49,586 nt of DNA from Thalassotalea sp. (GTDB taxonomy: Bacteria > Pseudomonadota > Gammaproteobacteria > Enterobacterales > Alteromonadaceae). The notes beneath the pieces are model-generated. The model did not search any database. It was not told where the DNA came from and worked only from the letters and a program-made list of their open reading frames with translations. Made by a program: the position numbers and the translations under genes. Below, in pieces: positions 38,143-46,267 of this stretch. The stretch spans positions 1-49,586 of the forward strand of contig JAKVCY010000184.1 in assembly GCA_022448425.1 (NCBI GenBank). The letters are read 5' to 3'. The first letter of the stretch is position 1. Each line of letters begins with the position of its first letter.

Positions 38143-41100
38143 CTAATGAAAATCTCGGGAATAGCTATTAAGACCATCAAGTGTGTCTGTAATGTCTTGA
38201 AGGCGCCCAGCAATCACATGGATTACATCGCCTTCTCGTTCCACAATACCTGTAACCTTTAAGACCTTACTAGCAAGAAAAGCCTGTTTCTGAGCCCGTG
38301 CAGTTGCAACCCACACCACAACATTAATATTACCCGTATCATCTTCTAGAGTCACAAAGGTGACGCCTGCTGCAGTACCTGGGCTTTGCCTACCAATTAC
38401 GACACCGGCTACTGTTACCGTTTGTTTATGTCGAATTGCTTTTAATGCTTTAGCAGTAGTCACTCGCGACATTTGCCCCGCTTCTCGTAACAACTGTATT
38501 GGGTGTTTATGCAAACTTAATCCTGTCGCTGCATAATCCTCTATTAGATCTTGATATTCACTCGGTACAATTTGGTAAGCACAAGGCGACTCTGCAACAT
38601 TTGATAAATTGGCTTGGTCATTACTGTGCTTAGTATTTGCGAATTTTGCGTTTACGCGCTTAGCATTTGCACTTTTAGCACTTACATTGACTGTTAAGTT
38701 ATTACGAGCTGAGCTACCAATCGGCTCATTGGCAAGCTCACTTGAGGCTGGGGTAGTTGAAACAGTGTCGCTTGAAGCCGCTTCATTTACTAAAGCATCA
38801 GTAAATAAAGGCAACTGATAATCTTGATCAAGTAAATGCCAACGAGCAGCATAACGGTTACTACTTAACTGTTGAAAACAGTTAGCACTGGCTAACGCCT
38901 GATATTGATCTTTACGTAAGTGCAATTGCTGAATTTGCGCGAAATTCTTGAAGCCGTCTGAGGGTCGTTTGGCTATCACCTGTTCTGCGCCCTCTTTGTT
39001 AAATCCCTTCACCAAACGAAAGCCTAGCTGCAATATGAGCTGTCCTTCAAGTTCCACTAAATGATGATGCCACAACGACTGATTAATGCAGACAGGACTC
39101 ACGAGGATATCATGTCGCTTAGCATCTTGAATAAGCTGCGAAGCTGAATAAAAGCCCATAGGTAAGCTATTAAGCAAACTACAATAGAATACCGCAGGAT
39201 AATGGTACTTTAACCAAGCAGAGACATAAGCCAACACCGCAAAGCTAGCTGAATGTGATTCAGGAAAACCATATTCCCCGAAACCACAAATTTGCTGAAA
39301 GATTTGCTCAGCGTAATCTGGCTGATAGCCCCGCGCGAGCATGCCATGTATTAGCTTATCTTTAAACTTATTAAGTTCACCTGTTTTCTTCCACTTACCC
39401 ATGGCACGGCGAAGTTGGTCTGCTTCACCACCAGTAAAGCCAGCAGCAACCATTGCAAGCTTAATTACTTGTTCTTGGAAAATAGGGACGCCCATAGTAC
39501 GTGATAATACCGACTTTAATGCCTCAGACGGATATTCAATGGGTTCATCGCCATTTCTACGCTTAAGATAAGGATGCACCATCCCCCCTTGAATAGGCCC
39601 AGGGCGAACAATGGCAATTTGCACAACTAAGTCGTAATAGCAGTTAGGTTTTAGCCTAGGCAGCATACTCATTTGCGCGCGTGATTCAATTTGGAAAACA
39701 CCTACGGTGTCAGCTTGCTGCACCATATGGTACACACCAGCATCGTCAGGTAGGCGAGTGATATCTGCAATCGATAAGGGGCGCTGATAATGCTTTGTCA
39801 CCAAAGCGAAAGCCTTTCGAATAGCCGTTAGCATACCCAGCGCAAGAATATCGACTTTCAATAAAGATAATGTATTTAGGTCATCTTTGTCCCACTGTAC
39901 AACTGTGCGATCTGCCATGGCGGCATTTTCAACAGGCACTAATTCATAAAGCGGTCCACGAGATATAACAAAACCACCGACATGTTGAGACAAGTGACGC
40001 GGAAACCCTTTTATTTGTTCCACTAAGCGAGTAAAAAGCTGCCCTTGGCGGCTATTGGCATCTAACCCTAGTTCACTGAGTTGCGTAAACCAAGCCTGTG
40101 AGCGATCTCGCCGATTAATATTTTTGATGAAAAAGTCCAGTTGTGTTTCATCAATTGCCAGCGCCTTACCAACATCGCGAATAGCACTCTTTAATCGGTA
40201 AGTGATTACTGTCGCGGCAATTGCAGTGCGCTCTCTACCGTATTTTTGATAGACATACTGAAAGACTTCTTCACGTCGTTCGTGCTCGAAATCAACATCA
40301 ATGTCGGGAGGCTCTTTCCTCTCTTGCGAAATAAATCGTTCAAACAAAACAGAGATTTGCCTCGGATCAACAGACGTAATTTCAAGGCAATAGCACACCA
40401 CAGAGTTAGCTGCTGAGCCTCGCCCTTGATAGAGAATTTCACGGCTTTTAGCAAACTGAATAATATCGTAGATGGTAATAAAAAAGTGCTCGTAGCCAAG
40501 CTCCGTGATTAAGGTAAGTTCTTTGGCGATTGTGTCAGCAATGTCCTCTGGTACACCCTCAGGAAACCTAATTTTTTGTCCCTTATCCACTAATTCCCGC
40601 AAGTAGTCTGCTGCGCTTATTCCCTGCGGAATAAGCTCAGAAGGATATTCATATTGCAATTCAGATAGTTCAAAATGACAAAGTCCTGCGAGCAAACAAG
40701 TATTGAGTAATTCTTCTGGTTCAAAGAGCTTATTAAGCTTGGCAATTGACCGTAAATTGCGCTCGCCATTGCTCAGCTTATTCAAACCCAGCTGTTCGAT
40801 AGCAACATTATGTTTAACTGCAGTTAATGTGTGTTGCAGGGGTAATCGAGACTTACTGTGCATCAAAGCTAAGCTAGTCGCTACTCGAGGAATCTTGTAC
40901 TTGCTTGCCAGCGTTCGACAATATTCAAGATAACGGTGCTCCCCATTGGTTAGCTGACGACTTATGGCTAAATACAAACGATAGCCAAAATGACGTTTTA
41001 GCCAAGGTGCCCAGAAATCATCAGCTACCTGCTGATGACTCGGCACCCAAATAGCGTAACAGTGCTTAACCGACTTTAAATCCCACTCATGTAGCTGGTA

Positions 41101-41430
41101 TTGCCCTTTTTCTGCTCGCCGACGGCTATTGGTGATAATGCGGCAAAGCTCAGCATAGGCTTGTCGATTAGGACACAATAACACTAGCTTTAGATGTAAT
41201 TCTTCAGCTAACGTTAGCCGGAACATCGAGCCAATAATCAGCTTGATATTGAGTTGCTCTGTTTCTATGTGGCTATAGGCTCTTACTACGCCTGCAATAG
41301 AGCACTCATCAGTGATTGCGATTGCCTGATACCCATGTGCTGCCGCTTGTGTCACTAGCTCTTCAGGGTGCGACGCCCCTTCAAGGAAAGAGAAGTTACT
41401 TTGGCAAATAAGCTCTGAAAATGCTGTCAT
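38143..41430 (-). CDS. dnaE2: error-prone DNA polymerase DnaE2 (ImuC)
   Basis: DnaE2 is the C-family polymerase that performs SOS-induced mutagenic translesion synthesis together with ImuA and ImuB. The 1095-residue protein has an N-terminal PHP domain (about 4-200), the catalytic PPDIDVDF motif with its Asp pair near 372-382, HVGGFVISRG, FGFPESHSASFA-like finger and thumb motifs, and a C-terminal OB domain (about 1000-1080). Between the helix-hairpin-helix region and OB domain, residues about 875-940 form a low-complexity insert with Ser/Ala/Asn/Lys repeats, absent from typical relatives. The gene lies 25 bases after imuB. Confidence 0.96.
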   Translation of the reverse strand: MTAFSELICQSNFSFLEGASHPEELVTQAAAHGYQAIAITDECSIAGVVRAYSHIETEQLNIKLIIGSMFRLTLAEELHLKLVLLCPNRQAYAELCRIITNSRRRAEKGQYQLHEWDLKSVKHCYAIWVPSHQQVADDFWAPWLKRHFGYRLYLAISRQLTNGEHRYLEYCRTLASKYKIPRVATSLALMHSKSRLPLQHTLTAVKHNVAIEQLGLNKLSNGERNLRSIAKLNKLFEPEELLNTCLLAGLCHFELSELQYEYPSELIPQGISAADYLRELVDKGQKIRFPEGVPEDIADTIAKELTLITELGYEHFFITIYDIIQFAKSREILYQGRGSAANSVVCYCLEITSVDPRQISVLFERFISQERKEPPDIDVDFEHERREEVFQYVYQKYGRERTAIAATVITYRLKSAIRDVGKALAIDETQLDFFIKNINRRDRSQAWFTQLSELGLDANSRQGQLFTRLVEQIKGFPRHLSQHVGGFVISRGPLYELVPVENAAMADRTVVQWDKDDLNTLSLLKVDILALGMLTAIRKAFALVTKHYQRPLSIADITRLPDDAGVYHMVQQADTVGVFQIESRAQMSMLPRLKPNCYYDLVVQIAIVRPGPIQGGMVHPYLKRRNGDEPIEYPSEALKSVLSRTMGVPIFQEQVIKLAMVAAGFTGGEADQLRRAMGKWKKTGELNKFKDKLIHGMLARGYQPDYAEQIFQQICGFGEYGFPESHSASFAVLAYVSAWLKYHYPAVFYCSLLNSLPMGFYSASQLIQDAKRHDILVSPVCINQSLWHHHLVELEGQLILQLGFRLVKGFNKEGAEQVIAKRPSDGFKNFAQIQQLHLRKDQYQALASANCFQQLSSNRYAARWHLLDQDYQLPLFTDALVNEAASSDTVSTTPASSELANEPIGSSARNNLTVNVSAKSANAKRVNAKFANTKHSNDQANLSNVAESPCAYQIVPSEYQDLIEDYAATGLSLHKHPIQLLREAGQMSRVTTAKALKAIRHKQTVTVAGVVIGRQSPGTAAGVTFVTLEDDTGNINVVVWVATARAQKQAFLASKVLKVTGIVEREGDVIHVIAGRLQDITDTLDGLNSYSRDFH

Positions 41431-41455
41431 TAACTTTGCCTAATTGAGTAAACCG

Positions 41456-43048
41456 TTAGCCGAAATAGCCATGTAAAAACCAGCGTGATTCATGATCTCG
41501 ATAAACCCAACACCATTGTTTTTGCTCGTTATAAGCAACAAAGTAATCTCGTACGACAGTTTGCTGCCACCAACCAGTTTCTATCCGCTCAGGACCATGA
41601 ATAATACTAACCCTTTCAGTTAATGGTTCTGGCGTAACTAACAGATAACTTGGTCTCAAAATCGGCGAATGGTTAAGAAAATATTTATCTTGAGGCTTGT
41701 TGTCAGATTTATCCTGAAGGCTATTTTGAGACTTATTTCTAGTCATATGTTCAGGAAAATGCTGAAAAGCTGCACACTGTGTTTTCAGTACGTTTCGTTT
41801 GTTTGCCTCATTATCAGCTCGCCAAACACTTATCATTTGATTAGCAAGCTCAGGTTGATGTTCAGCATTAATGTTGAGCTTTTGAACATGTTCCTGCCCA
41901 AGCTTAGCTTGCAACAAACTGACTAACGTTAGTAGGTTCAGGCGAGGTACATTGGCAGCAAATAAATCTGGTGTCATACTCGTTTTTAACGCTAGCTGAG
42001 TGCAGTCGAGTGCGATTGCCACCACTGGCTGAGTAAAGCGAATTTTTGCCAACTGTAAAGCGATAAGTTGGTGCCATTGCGCTGCGCTATCACACGGCTC
42101 TGCGCTGTGTATTTCCCAACGAATATCACCACCATCACGATAGTAGCAAGTTAAGGTCAACATATGGCTCGCATAGCTTCGCACTAATAAAAAGTGTGCG
42201 AGCTTATCTAGTACAAGCGCTACAGGCTTCAGTAACACTTCGACTCTCGAAATCTCATAAAGGAGCTCTAAATGATAGTAAAAATGGGGCTTAGGCTGAT
42301 AAAACTTGATATTCATCAGTTTTTTGCCCATCAGCCTTAAGTAATCGTGTAAAAAACTTTGTGAAAAGCGTTTAGATAAATCAGCAATAGACAGTTGCTG
42401 TAATTGTGAAAGATGTTCAATACCTAAGCGAGCCAACTGCTGTTGCTCTATGGTTTGCTTAAAAATATGAGTAACGGGCAGTTTAGCTAGTGCTTTGTCG
42501 ATACTATTTTTGTCTTCTTCAAAACAGTCGAACTTTGACTCTGCTAATACTTTAGCGGCTTTTGGGCTGTATGCGCTCGCGTAATGATAACGTACCGCTA
42601 AACCGCCTAATAGCTGATGCAGTTTAGCCGCTAATGGTGCCATACCGTGATAAAGACGTAGCATATTACCAAAACGCAAATAAAGTCCTGTCGCTCCGTC
42701 ACAAGCAATATCTGCCACATTGTCATATAAATGTTCAACGATCCTCGAGAGCTCTTGTTGCTCGAGTCTTTTATCGTAAGGAATAACGTGTAGCTCATTA
42801 CACAAGGCTGCTGCGGTTGCGAGCCCCATCATCAAACTAACACCCTGCTGTTCAGCCGCAGGGTTAAGTTGGATAACTTGGTGATGTTGGGTGTCAATGA
42901 TGGCAATCGGCTTACTGTTGGCCTTTTGACCATTACCACTATGACCGTCGTTGCCATCACTATTACAACCATCGGCGCTTAATTTACCATTTAGCTTAGT
43001 AAGTAAATCGAGCTGTAACTGTGGAAAATATAAATACCCCCAGAGCAT
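41456..43048 (-). CDS. imuB: ImuB, Y-family polymerase-like mutagenesis protein
   Basis: ImuB is an inactive Y-family polymerase relative that acts as the hub linking ImuA, DnaE2 and the beta clamp. The 530-residue protein opens LWGYLYFPQLQLDLL and keeps the little-finger fold in the middle, and ends RDYFVAYNEQKQWCWVYRDHESRWFLHGYFG, a typical ImuB end. Catalytic acidic residues of active Y-family enzymes are not evident, as expected. A Gly/Asn/Asp-rich insert sits at about residues 19-46 and a second Gln/Asn/Lys-rich stretch near 435-452. It starts three bases after imuA. Confidence 0.94.
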   Translation of the reverse strand: MLWGYLYFPQLQLDLLTKLNGKLSADGCNSDGNDGHSGNGQKANSKPIAIIDTQHHQVIQLNPAAEQQGVSLMMGLATAAALCNELHVIPYDKRLEQQELSRIVEHLYDNVADIACDGATGLYLRFGNMLRLYHGMAPLAAKLHQLLGGLAVRYHYASAYSPKAAKVLAESKFDCFEEDKNSIDKALAKLPVTHIFKQTIEQQQLARLGIEHLSQLQQLSIADLSKRFSQSFLHDYLRLMGKKLMNIKFYQPKPHFYYHLELLYEISRVEVLLKPVALVLDKLAHFLLVRSYASHMLTLTCYYRDGGDIRWEIHSAEPCDSAAQWHQLIALQLAKIRFTQPVVAIALDCTQLALKTSMTPDLFAANVPRLNLLTLVSLLQAKLGQEHVQKLNINAEHQPELANQMISVWRADNEANKRNVLKTQCAAFQHFPEHMTRNKSQNSLQDKSDNKPQDKYFLNHSPILRPSYLLVTPEPLTERVSIIHGPERIETGWWQQTVVRDYFVAYNEQKQWCWVYRDHESRWFLHGYFG

Positions 43049-43051
43049 AAA

Positions 43052-43768
43052 CTAGGCTCGACGTTTAAACTCGATAAACGGCACAACATTGCTGGTACGA
43101 TGAACAGCTATTCTTTCAGCATCAGTGCTCGCGATATTGTCTTCGATAGCAAATTCAGGCCAAAACTCTGTCATATCGACGCTAAACTGAGCCACAGGTG
43201 CACCAGCCTTACGCTTATCAATACTGACATTAATGCCAATAGTAGTCGGAGCAAGCGATAGCGTTAACGTGACAGGTAAACTAACGGTATTAGGCTGAAG
43301 GCTACGCATAATGAATAAGGAAGCCTCACCTTGCTCACAAGCTAGATTTAAGCGCCTGATTTGATGAATCTCAAACTGCTGATGCCACAATACCACGCTG
43401 GCACAACTACCACTCTTTAAACATTGTTCAGCACACCAAAGTGCATCATCGCCATCGGCACTGAGTACTACGACTTGCTTAATATCAACACCCGCACTCG
43501 CTAAACTTTCGGCACTCATTAATGACGGTGGCGCAATGAAGACAACAGCCGCCTTAGATGATGCACAAGCTAAATACGGCAACAACAACCTTAATTCACC
43601 AATACCCATCATGGTGCGAACGTCAATAACACCTTTAGCTGGTAAACCACCTCCGAGTGCGGAGTCTAATGCCTGGTAGCCAGAAGTTAAGTAATCAGTC
43701 GTCGCAGCAAACTGATTACCTTGCCAAACTAACGCTTTATTTTTCAACTGTTCGATCACTTGCGTCAT
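43052..43768 (-). CDS. imuA: ImuA, translesion synthesis-associated protein
   Basis: ImuA is a RecA/SulA-related protein that works with ImuB and DnaE2 in SOS mutagenesis. The 238-residue product has the family region YLTSGYQALDSALGGGLPAKGVIDVRT near 25-52, corresponding to the RecA-like substrate entry, followed by a RecA-type core without an evident Walker A. Its ATG lies 28 bases downstream of a LexA box, making it the first gene of the cassette. The order imuA-imuB-dnaE2 is the standard one. Confidence 0.94.
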   Translation of the reverse strand: MTQVIEQLKNKALVWQGNQFAATTDYLTSGYQALDSALGGGLPAKGVIDVRTMMGIGELRLLLPYLACASSKAAVVFIAPPSLMSAESLASAGVDIKQVVVLSADGDDALWCAEQCLKSGSCASVVLWHQQFEIHQIRRLNLACEQGEASLFIMRSLQPNTVSLPVTLTLSLAPTTIGINVSIDKRKAGAPVAQFSVDMTEFWPEFAIEDNIASTDAERIAVHRTSNVVPFIEFKRRA

Positions 43769-43795
43769 TTCACACCACCATACCTACGCAAAACA

Positions 43796-43811
43796 CTGTA
43801 TATCCAAACAG
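43796..43811 (-). promoter_or_regulatory. LexA (SOS) box of the imuA-imuB-dnaE2 operon
   Basis: The 16-base sequence CTGTATATCCAAACAG fits the CTGT-N8-ACAG LexA operator exactly. It overlaps the -10 element of the predicted promoter and lies 28 bases before the imuA start, the right place for repression. Confidence 0.9.
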
Positions 43812-43838
43812 TATAATATAAGAATTCAGATGGTCCAA
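43810..43838 (-). promoter_or_regulatory. predicted promoter of imuA-imuB-dnaE2
   Basis: On the minus strand a -35 TTGGAC (43838-43833) and a -10 TATACT (43815-43810) are 17 bases apart. The LexA box overlaps the -10 element. Confidence 0.7.
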
Positions 43839-43939
43839 AGATCATTTTTTGATAAAAAGATCGTTTCTTCCGCAAATAAACATATAAATACAGGAAAAAG
43901 TATTACTGAAATGCAGCTCGAAATAGAGATGAAAAGCTT

Positions 43940-44301
43940 ATACCAGTTGAATTAAATATTTGATCATTCAGCGAGAATTAAAAGGCTTATAGACACTGGT
44001 TTTGTGCTCCTGCAAAACCTTAGCGCCTACATCCATGTAGGCGTGGCGTTGATTGCAGAGAATGGTCACTCTCGACAACTGCGTCCTGCGTTGTCCTAAT
44101 TCACCACATCCATGTGGTTCCATTGTCAAAATCAATAACGCAGCATATAAGCCTTTTTAACTCGCCCTCTGGGAGCTTGCCAGGAAAGTGATAATTTCAC
44201 AAATTTCCTTGTTGGAGAGTGACTACAACAGCATAAATTTGCTTTATTCTAACTTCCCTGACATAGCTCTGAAGTGGCTAAATATTTATTTCAATTAGTA
44301 T
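43940..44301. mobile_element. MITE-like non-autonomous element of 362 bp
   Basis: Imperfect terminal inverted repeats of about 22-25 bases bound the element. The left end reads ATACCAGTTGAATTAAATAT; the right end, reversed, reads ATACTAATTGAAATAAATAT. A possible TTA duplication flanks both ends. Inside are a second inverted repeat, AAAAGGCTTATA (43980-43991) with its complement at 44146-44157. Two palindromes share an ACATCCATGT core, at 44024-44043 and 44104-44117. It has no coding capacity and lies between the SOS promoter and the methyltransferase terminator. The transposase that might move it is not in this window. Confidence 0.65.
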
Positions 44302-44324
44302 TATTTAGGGCGGAGCATAGCCAT

Positions 44325-44348
44325 AAAAAAAGGCACCAAAGCGCCCTT
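44325..44348 (-). terminator. intrinsic terminator of the thiopurine methyltransferase gene
   Basis: On the minus strand a 9-bp stem with two G-T pairs (AAAGGGCGC with GTGCCTTTT) and a TTTG loop runs into a T tract. It lies about 25 bases past the stop and just outside the MITE-like element. Confidence 0.75.
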
Positions 44349-44373
44349 TAATGAGTTACGACCAGAATATGCA

Positions 44374-45039
44374 TTAGCGTTTAATTAAAAACAACCGCTC
44401 AGTAAGCTTTGATACTGGTAAAGCTCTCGACGCAAATTGGTCGCCTTGTAGGTCTCGCACAGCTACTTCAGTTACATCAAAATCACTAAATAACTGGTGA
44501 ACAAGATCTGCTGAAATAGTAAATGGCGGTCCTTCTAATTCCCCTGCTGGGTATTCTAAATTGATAAGCACAAGCGCAGTGCCTTCAGCAATAAAACTTG
44601 CTAAGTGATTAACATATTGCTGACGCAAAGCTGGTGGTAAGGCAATCAATGCCGCACGATCATAAATATAATCAAACCGAGGAAACTGAGTAGGCATTAG
44701 TTGGAAGAAATCACCTTGATAAATGGCTAAGTTAGCAAACTGATAAAGCTGATGTTCCCCCTCGCTTGTTACTTCTGGGGTTAACTGGTTTTCACTAAAG
44801 AAGTCCTGACAGGCAATATCGCTGAGCTCACTGCCAACCACGTTCCCTTGCTCTGCCCACCACAACATATCAAGTGACTTACCACACAACGGAATGAAGA
44901 TATTAGGCTTTTCGGCATTAGCAGAGCCTTCACTACCCAATAAGTTTGTTACTTGTTCAGTTAAGAATTGATGAACGCTCGGCTGATGAAAACCGATAGT
45001 ATTGCGTTCCCAACACTTATGCCAAAACTCTGGATTCAT
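44374..45039 (-). CDS. tpm: thiopurine S-methyltransferase
   Basis: This SAM-dependent enzyme methylates thiopurines; bacterial forms also methylate selenium and tellurium compounds. The 221-residue product shows the family N-terminus NPEFWHKCWERNTIGFHQ, the SAM-binding FIPLCGKSLDMLWWAEQG and GSELSDIACQDFF, and the motif FDYIYDRAALIALPP. The start is ATG 45039, with GGAG seven bases upstream; TTG 45042 would add one residue. It follows sohB on the same strand across a 53-base gap. Confidence 0.93.
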   Translation of the reverse strand: MNPEFWHKCWERNTIGFHQPSVHQFLTEQVTNLLGSEGSANAEKPNIFIPLCGKSLDMLWWAEQGNVVGSELSDIACQDFFSENQLTPEVTSEGEHQLYQFANLAIYQGDFFQLMPTQFPRFDYIYDRAALIALPPALRQQYVNHLASFIAEGTALVLINLEYPAGELEGPPFTISADLVHQLFSDFDVTEVAVRDLQGDQFASRALPVSKLTERLFLIKR

Positions 45040-45092
45040 CAATAAACTCCTACAACATGGATTGGCTTAGCAAATTCAATCGAGCAATTCAG

Positions 45093-46127
45093 CTAGCTTG
45101 GGAAAATACGGTTGCGCTGCGTTAGTTTTGACAGCACTGCATCAAACGACAAAGAAGCCGCCTTAGATAACTTTTCCGCCAACCCTTTTTTCACAGCGTA
45201 TTTAAGGCCCACAATTCTGTGAGTTTTCGCTGCTTCAAACAGATAATCATCACTGGTTTTAATTTCATCAACTAAACCAAGTTCATGCGCTGTTGTACCA
45301 AACCAGTGCTCACCTGTTGCTACTTTTGCCATATCAAGCGTTGGACGGCGCTCACTTACGAAGGTTTTAAATAAACTATGCGTATCTTCAAGTTCTTCAA
45401 CAAACTTTTCACGTCCTTTATCGGTGTTCTCACCAAACATAGTTAACGTACGCTTGTACTCACCCGCAGTTAGCTGTTCAAAGTCGATATCATTCTTTTT
45501 AAGTAACTTATTGAAGTTAGGAATTTGTGCAATCACACCAATCGACCCAAGAATTGCAAACGGTGCAGCAATAATCTTATTGGCCACACATGCCATCATG
45601 TAACCACCGCTTGCAGCCACTTTATCAACCGCAATTGTTAAAGGAATTTCACGCTGACGGAGACGATCTAATTGCGAAGACGCTAGGCCATAACCATGAA
45701 CCATACCACCGCCGCTTTCTAAGCGAACAAATACTTCATCTTCTTTGTTAGCAACCGATAAAATTGCCGATACTTCTTCACGTAAACTAGAGACTTCTTT
45801 GGCATCGACGCTACCGTTAAAATCTAGTACGTACATACGCGGCTTTTCTTCTGGCTTTTCACCATTCTTAATCGCTTTCGCCTGCGCTTTAGCGGCTTTC
45901 TTATCTTGCTTCTCTTTCTCTTTTATTTCTTCTTTGCTCAGTAAGGCATGAACAATTTCGTCTTCCACATCTTCAAAATGTTCAGATAAATCTTCTATTT
46001 CCAATTCGCCTTTCTTCGCTTTTTGCTTTATTGCAGCACCTGCGACAAGCGCTACGATGGCAGCAATGGCAATAACGAAAGTCACAGTTTTGGCTAGAAA
46101 TAACCCGTAGTCGTATAAAAATTCCAA
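45093..46127 (-). CDS. sohB: inner-membrane S49 peptidase SohB
   Basis: SohB is a signal-peptide-peptidase-like serine protease anchored in the inner membrane. I start it at TTG 46127, preceded by GGAG six bases upstream, where the family N-terminus EFLYDYGLFLAKTV begins, giving 344 residues (E. coli 349). The longer frame from 46181 adds unrelated residues. One membrane helix (about 10-32) is followed by a charged linker rich in Lys/Ala/Glu. The S49 core includes LDFNGSVDAKEVSSLREEV and the nucleophile Ser in VDKVAASGGYMMAC. GEHWFGTTAHELGLVDE lies near the end. Confidence 0.95.
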   Translation of the reverse strand: MEFLYDYGLFLAKTVTFVIAIAAIVALVAGAAIKQKAKKGELEIEDLSEHFEDVEDEIVHALLSKEEIKEKEKQDKKAAKAQAKAIKNGEKPEEKPRMYVLDFNGSVDAKEVSSLREEVSAILSVANKEDEVFVRLESGGGMVHGYGLASSQLDRLRQREIPLTIAVDKVAASGGYMMACVANKIIAAPFAILGSIGVIAQIPNFNKLLKKNDIDFEQLTAGEYKRTLTMFGENTDKGREKFVEELEDTHSLFKTFVSERRPTLDMAKVATGEHWFGTTAHELGLVDEIKTSDDYLFEAAKTHRIVGLKYAVKKGLAEKLSKAASLSFDAVLSKLTQRNRIFPS

Positions 46128-46221
46128 AATATTCTCCGATTGAACCAATACTGATGAAGCGCTAACTTTACCGCCTGACAATATTGAATAGCTAACGCTT
46201 TACTATATAAGGTTTGATTCA

Positions 46222-46253
46222 CAAAAAAAAAGCTCCCTGATGGGAGCTTTTTC
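46222..46253 (-). terminator. intrinsic terminator of the lipase gene
   Basis: A 7-bp core stem (AGCTCCC with GGGAGCT), extended by A/T pairs, with a 4-base loop ends in a run of eight or more T on the minus strand, 15 bases after the lipase stop. Confidence 0.9.
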
Positions 46254-46267
46254 AAAAAGACTTTCAA

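Noticed and set aside
46128..46181. N-terminal extension of SohB from 46181
   Set aside because: Family homology and a GGAG ribosome-binding site both place the start at TTG 46127.
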